A stretch of DNA of 64,000 bases from contig JBAYIE010000001.1 of NCBI GenBank assembly GCA_041665785.1, positions 167,385-231,384 of the forward strand, in the 5' to 3' direction. A model generated the notes under the pieces. That model did not search any database. It was not told where the DNA came from and saw nothing but the letters and a program-made list of their open reading frames with translations. The stretch comes from JBAYIE01 sp041665785. GTDB lineage: Bacteria > Bacteroidota > Bacteroidia > UKL13-3. Of this stretch, positions 44,636 through 52,974 are shown in pieces (position 1 is the first letter of the stretch; each line of letters starts with the position of its first letter). The translations under genes were made by a program, and so were the position numbers.

Positions 44636-45613
44636 ATGAAGCATATATTGGAAGCATTTAATAACAAACGGGTATTGGTTGTGGGTGACGTCATGATCGA
44701 TGCTTACTATTTCGGAAGAGTAGAGCGTATTTCGCCTGAAGCTCCCGTACCCATAGTTTCGGTTGAGAAAAAGGAAAACAGGTTAGGGGGTGCAGCTAAT
44801 GTTGCCATGAACTTAATATCGTTAGGAGCCCGGCCTGTGATGTGCACAGTGATCGGAAAAGATCAGGAAGGCGATGAAATGCTGGAATTGCTGAAAAAGC
44901 AAGGCATTGATACACGTGGTGTAATTCGTTCTGCAAATCGCATTACTACTGTTAAGACCCGCGTGATTTCGCAGCAAACACAAATGTTACGTATCGATCA
45001 CGAATTAATTTCACCCATTGATACCGATGATGCACAGCAATTGATTAATGCACTTACAGTGCAATTGAAAGAGGCGGATGTACTGATCTTTCAGGATTAC
45101 GATAAGGGAGTTTTAACACGTGAAAATATTAAGGAAATCACCCGTGCGGCAAAACAGGCTGGTGTCTCTGTGGTAGTTGATCCCAAAAAGCGTAATTTCA
45201 ATCATTTTGAAGGCGCTTATTTATTCAAGCCGAATTTAAAGGAATTGCGCGATGGATTGAAATTGGATCTGGATCCCGATAATCAGGATGAATTTGAAAA
45301 AATCATTTCCGGATTTATGCGATCCATGCAAATCAGCAATATGATGATTACCATGAGCGAACGGGGAGTGATGATTACCGATGGCAAAACATTTGATTAT
45401 ATACCTGCTCATATCCGAAAAATTGCTGATGTAAGTGGTGCAGGTGATACGGTAATCAGTGTTGCTGCACTTTGTGTAGCGAATGGCTGGAACAACCGCA
45501 AAGTAGCTGAATACTCAAATCTGGCGGGTGGATTGGTTTGTGAAGAGGTTGGAGTGGTTCCAATCGACAAACAAAAACTGGCAGAAGAGATAGATCAATT
45601 GAAGCTCGCATGA
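44636..45613 (+). CDS. D-glycero-beta-D-manno-heptose-7-phosphate kinase (RfaE1-like)
   Basis: 325 residues, a PfkB-family kinase matching only the first domain of bifunctional HldE. Substrate region GGAANVAMNLISLGARP; the ATP/anion-hole motif DVSGAGDTVISVAAL near residue 265; VVVDPKKRNF and LFKPNLKEL are typical of RfaE domain I. It phosphorylates heptose-7-phosphate at C1 for ADP-heptose synthesis, a lipopolysaccharide inner-core precursor. The adenylyltransferase half is absent and must be encoded elsewhere. Its stop overlaps the gldN start by 4 bp. Confidence 0.88.
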   Translation: MKHILEAFNNKRVLVVGDVMIDAYYFGRVERISPEAPVPIVSVEKKENRLGGAANVAMNLISLGARPVMCTVIGKDQEGDEMLELLKKQGIDTRGVIRSANRITTVKTRVISQQTQMLRIDHELISPIDTDDAQQLINALTVQLKEADVLIFQDYDKGVLTRENIKEITRAAKQAGVSVVVDPKKRNFNHFEGAYLFKPNLKELRDGLKLDLDPDNQDEFEKIISGFMRSMQISNMMITMSERGVMITDGKTFDYIPAHIRKIADVSGAGDTVISVAALCVANGWNNRKVAEYSNLAGGLVCEEVGVVPIDKQKLAEEIDQLKLA

Positions 45614-46419
45614 AAATGCGTTTTGCATTTTTGAGTGTGATGTTGATTTCGGGAATGGTTCGTGCGCAACAGGAGCCTTTACGTCCGATTCCACCAACAG
45701 AAACGCGCGAAGCGGATGTAATGTTCAGTAAACGCATCTGGAGAATCATCGATTTGCGGGAGAAGCAGAATAAAATCATATGCTGGCCGAAGGATCCCAT
45801 AACGCGCATGTTATATCTCGGAGTCCAATCCAATCAACTTAAACCGTATAAGGATGATTCCTTGCGTTCGGTGTTTAATCTGGAAGAATTTGCCATGCGC
45901 GGGTCTTCTAAAATCCTGGTACGTAAACTTGTTGATCCGAATGACCCGGAAGGTTTTTATGTTACCGATACAGTAATGGAACCATTCAATCCGGAAGAAC
46001 AGATCGATCATCTGTTGTTGATGGAGGATTGGTATTTTGATAAACGGATGAGCAAAGAATTTCCACGCATCATAGCCATAGCACCGTTATTCAATTGGAA
46101 GGTTGAGGGCTATGATCTGGGATTGCAGCCTCTTTGCTGGTTGAAATTTGATGATCGTGCAAAAAAAGAAACAACCTGTCGTACCATTTTAGTAAATCAC
46201 CGCCTGTTCAATCCGGTGAATTCCAGATCCATGTTTACTTACGACGATTGGTTTCAACAGCGGCGTTTCAGCAGCTTCATCATCAAAACATCCAATATGT
46301 ATGATATCAATATTATGGATGACCCCGATATAAAGCACAGCGGTTTAAAGGCACTGATTGAAGCAGAACGTCTTAAACGGGAAACCTTTGAACGGGATGC
46401 AAATTTGTTTGAGGAATAA
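45610..46419 (+). CDS. gldN: Gliding motility / T9SS protein GldN (PorN)
   Basis: 269 residues with an N-terminal signal peptide (cleavage near VRAQ). The family hallmark RIWRIIDLREKQNKIICWP appears near residue 45. The downstream KFDDRAKK, INHRLFNP-like VNHRLFNPVNSRSMFTYDDWFQQRRFSSFI and SNMYDINI segments also fit GldN/PorN. With GldK it forms the periplasmic ring linked to the GldLM motor of the type IX secretion system. It overlaps the heptose kinase by 4 bp. gldK, gldL and gldM, usually adjacent, are not in this window, so this copy is detached from the core operon. Confidence 0.85.
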   Translation: MKMRFAFLSVMLISGMVRAQQEPLRPIPPTETREADVMFSKRIWRIIDLREKQNKIICWPKDPITRMLYLGVQSNQLKPYKDDSLRSVFNLEEFAMRGSSKILVRKLVDPNDPEGFYVTDTVMEPFNPEEQIDHLLLMEDWYFDKRMSKEFPRIIAIAPLFNWKVEGYDLGLQPLCWLKFDDRAKKETTCRTILVNHRLFNPVNSRSMFTYDDWFQQRRFSSFIIKTSNMYDINIMDDPDIKHSGLKALIEAERLKRETFERDANLFEE

Positions 46420-46457
46420 GGGAAAAAACTATATTGCATGGACTAATCGCATCATGC

Positions 46458-47939
46458 ATGAGTTTATTTGCAAAAAAAGACATCAACACTTTATTACAGG
46501 ATGCTGAAGGGCATCGATTGAAACGTACCCTGGGTCGCGGCAGCCTGATTGCTCTTGGAATAGGAGCCATTATAGGAGCGGGTCTATTTGTACGAACTGC
46601 TGCTGCAGCAGGCGAGCATGCCGGGAATGCTGTGACCTTATCCTTTATCATTGCTGCTCTCGGGTGTGCATTTGCAGGCTTGTGTTATGCCGAATTTGCA
46701 AGCATGATCCCGATTGCAGGAAGTGCCTATACATACGCATATGCAACAATGGGTGAGATGGTAGCATGGATCATCGGATGGTCGCTTATTCTTGAATATG
46801 CGTTGGGTGCAGCTACTGTTGCGATAGCCTGGAGTGAATACCTCAACAAATTGATCGGTGGAATTGTCCCGTATGAATGGTGTCATTCACCCATGGAATC
46901 AATACAAAATCTCGATGGGTCACTTACCCATGGGATCATGAATTTACCGGCTTTGGCCATTTTACTGGTGCTATCTTTATTGTTGATTCGTGGAACACAT
47001 CAGTCGGCAGTTTTTAACAGCGTTATTGTTATTGTAAAAGTTTCCATTGTATTGTTGTTTATTGCATTGGGCTGGCAATATATTCGTCCTGAAAATCATA
47101 TTCCTTATATGATACCTGAAGATGCAGCTCCTGCATTATTGCCCAATGGATCTTTTTACGATTACAGCAATTTTTGGCGACATGGATGGGGAGGTGTTTT
47201 AACCGGAGCCGGGATAGTTTTCTTTGCCTTTATCGGTTTTGATGCAGTTTCAACAGCAGCGCAGGAAGCAAAAAATCCTAAAAAAGATATGCCTGTAGGT
47301 ATTCTCGGATCGTTGGTCATTTGTACATTTCTGTATATTTTATTTTCGCATGTTTTAACCGGCGTTTCACCATACACCGATTTTGTTAAAGAAGGCAAAG
47401 AGGCCTCTGTAGCCTATGCTATTTCTACTTATATGGAAGGGTATGGTTGGCTGGCCACAGCGGTAACAGTAGCCATCCTTGCCGGATTTTCTTCTGTCAT
47501 TCTGGTGATGTTGCTGGGGCAATCGCGTGTGTTTTATTCCATGTCGCACGATGGGTTATTGCCCAAGGCCTTTTCTGATTTGCATTTGAAATACCACACA
47601 CCTTATAAATCTAACCTGATCCTTTTCGGATTTGTTGGAGCATTTGCTGCGTTTGTTCCCGGTAGTGTAGCCGGTGACTTAACCAGCATTGGAACATTGT
47701 TGGCTTTTGTGTTGGTAAGCGCGGGTATCTGGATTTTGCGGAGAACAAATCCGGAATTGAAACGACCGTTCAAAACACCATTGGTACCCTTGGTTCCCAT
47801 CTTAGGTATTGTGGTTTGTTTGGCCATGATTGTTGGTTTACCCGGACCCACGTTGTTAAGCGCATTGTTATGGATGTTATTCGGCTTATTGGTATACTTT
47901 GTGTATAGCCGGAAGCATAGTAAACTGGCAGGCAAATAA
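46458..47939 (+). CDS. APC-family cationic/neutral amino-acid permease
   Basis: 493 residues from the ATG at 46458; the ATG at 46434 adds 8 unsupported residues. Twelve or more membrane segments. The unwound TM1 motif is GIGAIIGAGLFVRTAAAAGEH, and TM6 carries FFAFIGFDAVSTAAQEAKNPKKDMP, both typical of YhdG/CAT-like amino-acid permeases. The C-terminal LRRTNPELKRPFKTPLVPLVP loop is also standard. It imports or exchanges amino acids across the inner membrane; substrate preference is not readable. It is 38 bp downstream of gldN and ends 7 bp from the convergent PKD-repeat gene. Confidence 0.92.
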   Translation: MSLFAKKDINTLLQDAEGHRLKRTLGRGSLIALGIGAIIGAGLFVRTAAAAGEHAGNAVTLSFIIAALGCAFAGLCYAEFASMIPIAGSAYTYAYATMGEMVAWIIGWSLILEYALGAATVAIAWSEYLNKLIGGIVPYEWCHSPMESIQNLDGSLTHGIMNLPALAILLVLSLLLIRGTHQSAVFNSVIVIVKVSIVLLFIALGWQYIRPENHIPYMIPEDAAPALLPNGSFYDYSNFWRHGWGGVLTGAGIVFFAFIGFDAVSTAAQEAKNPKKDMPVGILGSLVICTFLYILFSHVLTGVSPYTDFVKEGKEASVAYAISTYMEGYGWLATAVTVAILAGFSSVILVMLLGQSRVFYSMSHDGLLPKAFSDLHLKYHTPYKSNLILFGFVGAFAAFVPGSVAGDLTSIGTLLAFVLVSAGIWILRRTNPELKRPFKTPLVPLVPILGIVVCLAMIVGLPGPTLLSALLWMLFGLLVYFVYSRKHSKLAGK

Positions 47940-47946
47940 GGGTTGA

Positions 47947-50900
47947 TTATCGCAATAAGGTTACAGTGCCTGTTTGCGTAAACAAGGTGCCGTTGTAACC
48001 GCGACCTTCAACCATGTAACCAAACACATCGCATTGTACCGGTTCATTCATGTATGTGCCATCCCATTTAAATTGCGTGTCTCTGCTTTCATACAAAATC
48101 TTGCCCCAACGATCGAAAATGATAATTTTAAAGTCGACTATATTGGTGACTGAAATCCAGAAGTAATCATTGTCTCCATCCTGATTAGGAGTAAATGCAT
48201 TGGGTGCAAACAACAATTCCCTGACCTTTACCTGCAACGGTTTGGTAATAGAATTTTCGCAACCGGATGCCGTATCTATGGCAAATAAGGTCGCCCAGAA
48301 TTTGCCCGGATTTTGATAAATAGTATACGTATTAAATGCGCTGTCTTCCATCCCATCCCCAAAAACCCAATGGTATCGGTTTCCGCCAATCGACTGATTC
48401 TCGAAAGTAACTGTATCCTCCAGAACATAGATGGGGTTATTGGTAGAGTAATACGCAAAATCAGCAATTGGAACAGCAGCAGTTTTCACTGTATTGGTTG
48501 CTGAATCCACACATCCGAATGTACTCTGAGATTTAACTTTTACTTCAAAGCTTCCGGGTGAGATATACACGTGGGTCGGATTGGGTAATATGGAAGAAAC
48601 CCCATCGCCAAAATCCCATGAGTAGGCTATACCTTTCATCGATGGCGTAGCATTGAATTGAACGGTTAGCGGAATACAACCGGAAAAGGAATTGGTTGCA
48701 ACTACAGGTTTAACCGTTGAATCCACTTTGATCAATAATTCAATGGTCGTATCACATAAACTGGAATTGTCGACCATGCGCAAGGTGATCAGTTGCATAC
48801 CCTGCGCCATCCAGTTGAGTTGAACATTCGGTAACCCGTTTCCGGAAACAATGTTTGCTCCCGGAATAGTCCATTCATAAATATAATCACCAACCGGATC
48901 AGCGCTGTAAATATAATTTTGCATACCGGTGCAAGCCGGATTGTTGCCGGCAATGGAAGGTATAGGTCTTGAGCGGATCTGAATATTCAGATTAATCAGA
49001 GAATCACATCCGACCGGAGTAATGTCTTTCAAACTTACAGTTCCTGTCGGACCAACACCCCACAAAACCTGAATGCTGCTTTTATCCGGAGATTGAAAGC
49101 TGATTGCTCCACCGGTTACGCTCCATTCATACATATGGCTGGTATCAAAATTTGCTACCCAATAGGTTTCACTGGTATGTGCGCAGATATTGTTTGCACC
49201 AGTGATGATTGGGGAAGGAGAAAGCCGAATAATGATTGGGATGAAATAAGAGGAATCACACAAAGCAGGTGAAATTACCTGCAACGAAACCTGCCCCAAA
49301 CCGGCCTTACCCCAGGTAACCTGAATCATAGAATCGTGAATCAACTGAAACGTGCCACCGCTTACATTCCAGTTATAAGTATATCCCGGCAGATAACGAC
49401 CATAATAAAACGCATTGTGGTTTGAACATACCAGAACCGGACCATTAATGAATACAGAAGGAGTTGGTCGTATAGTAATATTCATGGTGATAGTTGAGTC
49501 ACAACCTGCCGGAGAAATGGCAGTAAGTGTAATGATTCCTGTTGTCCCGTTTCCCCATTGTACCTGAATGGTTTTGGCATCGAGTGTAACCGATGTGATG
49601 AAACCACCCGAAACGGTCCATTGATAGGTATTACCTGCCACAAAATTGGTTACTACATAGGTTTCACCATTTAAGCCGCAAACTAAATTTGGACCGGTAA
49701 TTGCCGGTATGGGTGTTGGTCGGATAATAACCGGTAGATTAAATATGGAGTCGCATAAATCAGGTGAAATGACTTGCAGGGAAACCTGTCCGATTCCGGT
49801 ATTGCCCCAGCTCACCTGAATCATGGAGTCATGCAGGGTTTGAAAAGTACCACCCGATACATTCCAGTTGTAATTGCTGCCTGTAATGTATTTGCTGTAA
49901 TAAAGTGCATTTCGTGAAGAACAAACCAGAACTGGACCATTGATCCAAACAGCAGGTGTGGGTCTGATGTGAACAATTTGTTTCAGGATAGAATCGCAAC
50001 CAAATCCGGATGTGGTTTTGAGTTGAACAAATCCGGAATCCGGTGTTTGCCAAATTACTGAAAGAAGGGTATCGGTCAGGCTTCCCACAACTTGTCCTCC
50101 TGTTACAGTCCATGCATATTGAATGCCGGATTGAAATACAGTATGATAGACTGCTGTTTTTCCGGTGCATACCAAAAATGGTCCGGTAATTTCGGGTATA
50201 GGAGTAGGATTAATGATGATGGACTTAACAACAGTTGAATCGCATCCTGCAATTTGTGAAAGAGTAAGTGTAACCTGGCCAGTTCCTGCATTGTTCCAGC
50301 TTACCTGAATAAATGTATCGGTAACACTGCCTGAAATTGTTCCACCTGTAACAACCCATGTGCGGTTATAACCCGCAACAGATGTTGTTGTAAATATGGA
50401 TTGTTTAAAAGCACAAACCGAATCAGGTCCTGCAATAACAGGAATTCCACGTGGATGAATTACAATGTTTAAAAACACTGAAGAATCGCAACCCAAGGCT
50501 GTTGTTTGGTATAAGCTAACTGAGCCTGTTCCGGATGTATTCCAGATTACAGTTAAAATACTATCCGAAGCACTTCCCTGTATTGTGCCACCTGAAACAG
50601 ACCATTGGCAACTCACACCGGCAGCGGGTGAACAACTGTACTGAATTGCATCATATTGACAAAGCGTGTCGTCACCTGAAATGACAGGTATTGGTGCAGG
50701 TAAGATGAGAACAGATTTGTTCACTGTTGAATCGCATCCGTTTGGTAACAGAACGTTCAGTTGTACATTGCCTGTTCCGGATATTCCCCAAATCACCTGA
50801 AGCGATGTGTCGGTGCTGCTTCCAAGAATAGTTCCTCCGCTTACTGACCAGCTGTATGTTTCACCCGTATGAAAAGCAGTTGAATAAACTGCCGGTGCAT

Positions 50901-52137
50901 AGGCGCAAATAGAATCGGGGCCGTTTATAACCGGAACAGGAGACGGTTTTATGGTTATCTGAACTTCATCGGTATCGGCCGGGCAGGTGCCATTGCCGGT
51001 AGTAATTAATTTTAAGGTAAAGATGCCTGCGGTCGATTCGTTTACCGAAGGATAATATGTTGTATGTAAAACCGAATCATCCGGATTAAAAGTACCTTCT
51101 CCGTTGATCCACCTTCCACCATTTACGGCACGTACTTCTCCGCGCAGAAATGCAAAATTCTGGCGGGTGCACAAAGCAGTATCATTGCCCGCAAGGGCTT
51201 CAATGGGCACACTGAACCCACGCACCAGTACTGTATCCCGAGCAACCGTGCATCCCAGCGAATCAATCATGGTTACGTAATAGATTCCGGTATCAACATT
51301 TAAAAGTTGTGTGGTATCTCCTGTGTTCCAGGAATAGCGGAAAGGTGGCAAACCACCCATTGGTGTTGCCGTAATAGAAGCAGTAGTGCCGCCAAAACAT
51401 ACAGTTGGATCGTCAGGTAATATATCCACATCAATATTGGTCACAAACCGCACAGTGGCTGTATCGCAAAACATGGTTCCGCCGCAACCGCCCATTATAC
51501 GTCCGCAAACGCGATATGTTACTGTAGGCGGATAATTTCCTGTCGGGATGATAGAAACTGAATCGCAATCTTCTGTACAACTTAAATACGAATCGTATGT
51601 TGCTGAGGATGGAACGGATTGCCAGGTTATGGAAGTATCTACCAGTCCATAGGCTTTTAAAAAACCAATACAAGCTTCATTGATAATTAATTTACCATCC
51701 ATCGCTGGTTTGGGGATGGCCTTTATCTGATATACATTGATATTATTACCCGGTTTACAAAAAGTAATACGGTGAGGCCCCGGACCGTTGAGGCAAATAT
51801 CCTGGCCAACCGGATAGGATATTCCACAACCAATCTGATAATAAAGTGCGCCGGGAGGTAGTGCACCTGAAGCAATATCAAATCGGATACCGGTTGAATT
51901 TGAATCCAGGGTGAGAATAAATTCAATGCAACGATCCGGATCCAAAGAACCACAACAGTAACCAGATCGGATAACACTTACACTGTTCCATGTACTATCG
52001 GGATTTCCGGATAAATCAATGGTAAAGGATGGTGCCCCGCTGCAAGGTTGAGCTGAGGTACGGGAAAATCCGTAAAGCAGAACGAACAACACCATTCCCC
52101 TGCAAATCCAATTCCATATTGCTACTTTCCGACTCAT
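47947..52137 (-). CDS. Giant PKD-like repeat surface protein with CHU_C/T9SS type B C-terminus
   Basis: About 1,396 residues from the ATG at 52137 (another ATG at 52152 is in frame). A signal peptide ends near TSAQP. The N-terminal 400 residues are Cys-rich and include an SprB-like repeat (GGLPPFRYSWNTGDTTQLL, then GIYYVTMIDSLGC). Nine PKD-like (PKD_6-type) repeats of about 82 residues follow; nearly all carry one Cys after the IxGPxxxC start and one before the next repeat. Two classical PKD domains (YSWDFGDG, YHWVFGDG) and a gliding-motility-associated C-terminal domain (FAPNAFTPNQDGDND up to TGTVTLLR) complete it. It is likely secreted by the T9SS and attached to the surface as an adhesin. 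The 57-64 kb protein is its larger paralogue. Confidence 0.88.
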   Translation of the reverse strand: MSRKVAIWNWICRGMVLFVLLYGFSRTSAQPCSGAPSFTIDLSGNPDSTWNSVSVIRSGYCCGSLDPDRCIEFILTLDSNSTGIRFDIASGALPPGALYYQIGCGISYPVGQDICLNGPGPHRITFCKPGNNINVYQIKAIPKPAMDGKLIINEACIGFLKAYGLVDTSITWQSVPSSATYDSYLSCTEDCDSVSIIPTGNYPPTVTYRVCGRIMGGCGGTMFCDTATVRFVTNIDVDILPDDPTVCFGGTTASITATPMGGLPPFRYSWNTGDTTQLLNVDTGIYYVTMIDSLGCTVARDTVLVRGFSVPIEALAGNDTALCTRQNFAFLRGEVRAVNGGRWINGEGTFNPDDSVLHTTYYPSVNESTAGIFTLKLITTGNGTCPADTDEVQITIKPSPVPVINGPDSICAYAPAVYSTAFHTGETYSWSVSGGTILGSSTDTSLQVIWGISGTGNVQLNVLLPNGCDSTVNKSVLILPAPIPVISGDDTLCQYDAIQYSCSPAAGVSCQWSVSGGTIQGSASDSILTVIWNTSGTGSVSLYQTTALGCDSSVFLNIVIHPRGIPVIAGPDSVCAFKQSIFTTTSVAGYNRTWVVTGGTISGSVTDTFIQVSWNNAGTGQVTLTLSQIAGCDSTVVKSIIINPTPIPEITGPFLVCTGKTAVYHTVFQSGIQYAWTVTGGQVVGSLTDTLLSVIWQTPDSGFVQLKTTSGFGCDSILKQIVHIRPTPAVWINGPVLVCSSRNALYYSKYITGSNYNWNVSGGTFQTLHDSMIQVSWGNTGIGQVSLQVISPDLCDSIFNLPVIIRPTPIPAITGPNLVCGLNGETYVVTNFVAGNTYQWTVSGGFITSVTLDAKTIQVQWGNGTTGIITLTAISPAGCDSTITMNITIRPTPSVFINGPVLVCSNHNAFYYGRYLPGYTYNWNVSGGTFQLIHDSMIQVTWGKAGLGQVSLQVISPALCDSSYFIPIIIRLSPSPIITGANNICAHTSETYWVANFDTSHMYEWSVTGGAISFQSPDKSSIQVLWGVGPTGTVSLKDITPVGCDSLINLNIQIRSRPIPSIAGNNPACTGMQNYIYSADPVGDYIYEWTIPGANIVSGNGLPNVQLNWMAQGMQLITLRMVDNSSLCDTTIELLIKVDSTVKPVVATNSFSGCIPLTVQFNATPSMKGIAYSWDFGDGVSSILPNPTHVYISPGSFEVKVKSQSTFGCVDSATNTVKTAAVPIADFAYYSTNNPIYVLEDTVTFENQSIGGNRYHWVFGDGMEDSAFNTYTIYQNPGKFWATLFAIDTASGCENSITKPLQVKVRELLFAPNAFTPNQDGDNDYFWISVTNIVDFKIIIFDRWGKILYESRDTQFKWDGTYMNEPVQCDVFGYMVEGRGYNGTLFTQTGTVTLLR
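48730..50950 (-). repeat. Nine coding tandem repeats (about 246 bp each) in the PKD-like protein gene
   Basis: Each unit encodes a motif of the form TPxPxIxGPxxVC, then Y, YxWxVSGG, xVxWG, and CDS. Units are diverged from each other. Counting from the N-terminus, units 5-6 and 7-8 are a clear two-unit duplication: INGPVLVCSSRNALYY versus INGPVLVCSNHNAFYY, and TFQTLHDSMIQVSWG versus TFQLIHDSMIQVTWG. Boundaries are approximate. Confidence 0.8.
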
Positions 52138-52152
52138 CTGATAAACAGACAA

Positions 52153-52631
52153 TTTTACCTCTTGTATCGAATTATAGCTAACTTGTTTTGTAAAATCTCT
52201 GTTTGTATTCTCAGTAAGTCAAGGTTCTAAGACAGAATTCAAAAGATTCGTCTATATTTATACAGCAAGACTATCCGATGAATAAAGGGAAATCACATTG
52301 TGTAAGAATCGTCAAAAAGAGAAACATTAAAATCGGATGTTAGACTAAAACACGTTTATCGAACGTTAAGGAGCGCAATAATTTGCTCAATGGATAAATC
52401 GCTTGTTGATTAGTGCAGTTTCATGAAACAGGCAATAAAAAAGTATTAATTAAAATGTACGAATGACGGATTACGAATTACAAAATTCGAAAAAAATAGT
52501 ACTTGCCTCGCTGAAGCGCAGCGAAAGCGGGCGAATTAGCTGTCCGGAGATCACTAACTCAACAACTAACAACTAACAACTAACAACTAATAACTAATAA
52601 CTAATAACTAATAACTAATAACTAATAACGA
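52153..52631. other. Intergenic spacer with composite heptamer element (479 bp)
   Basis: This spacer separates the DUF3606 gene from the PKD-like protein gene on the minus strand. About 300 bp next to the PKD-like gene (52153-52455) show no gene or clear repeat and probably contain its promoter. The remainder is a composite element: tract A at 52456-52504, a GC-rich hairpin region at 52505-52538 and tract B at 52561-52637. Confidence 0.75.
52456..52538. repeat. Heptamer tract of ATTACGA type plus GC-rich hairpin
   Basis: Seven in-phase 7-mers: TGTACGA, ATGACGG, ATTACGA, ATTACAA, AATTCGA, AAAAAAT and AGTACTT. They are followed directly by GCCTCGCTGAAGCGCAGCG and AAAGCGGGCGAATTAGCT, which can fold through CGCT/AGCG pairs. 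The AGTACyTGCCTC junction and the following TTAGCT are shared with 13448-13478. The tract is more decayed than its counterpart at 13392. Confidence 0.7.
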
Positions 52632-52637
52632 TTAACC
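52561..52637. repeat. Heptamer tandem tract (AACAACT/AATAACT type), 11 units, overlapping a stop codon
   Basis: In-phase 7-mers on the plus strand: AACAACT four times, AATAACT five times, then AATAACG and ATTAACC. The TAA stop codon of the DUF3606 gene (52632-52634 on the minus strand) lies inside the last unit. Same unit family as 1858-1913 and 13533-13756. Confidence 0.88.
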
Positions 52638-52814
52638 AATTCTCTTCACATAGTTTTTGATTTTTTCCCGGTCGTTTCCCACGACCCTGATAGCACCGGT
52701 TATCTTTTGGTATGAGACACCCAACTGATGAGCCAGATAACTTACCTCGTATGATTCCCCACCGGCAACCTTACTGCGGTCGGCCTTGCCTTTACGTAAT
52801 TTATTGTCAGACAT
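52632..52814 (-). CDS. DUF3606 domain protein
   Basis: 60 residues, the normal length for this family of very small proteins (PF12244). The pattern MSDNKLRKGKADRSKV, YEVSYLAHQLGVS and AIRVVGNDREKIKNYV is characteristic. It looks like a short helical, possibly nucleic-acid-binding domain, but no function is established. It is monocistronic on the minus strand, and its stop codon is supplied by the last unit of a heptamer repeat tract, KRIG being the final residues. Confidence 0.85.
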   Translation of the reverse strand: MSDNKLRKGKADRSKVAGGESYEVSYLAHQLGVSYQKITGAIRVVGNDREKIKNYVKRIG

Positions 52815-52974
52815 AACCTTATAATTAGAGACACAAAATTAGCTCAATACTTGCATGCCTGTTGCTGATTTTTCTCCATATTTTGATCCGGGGTTGCATG
52901 AAATTAGTAGGTGATTATTGCCACCAAAAATGGATCAGAAATTGGGCTGAATGCCCGGATAGAACTGTAGAATG

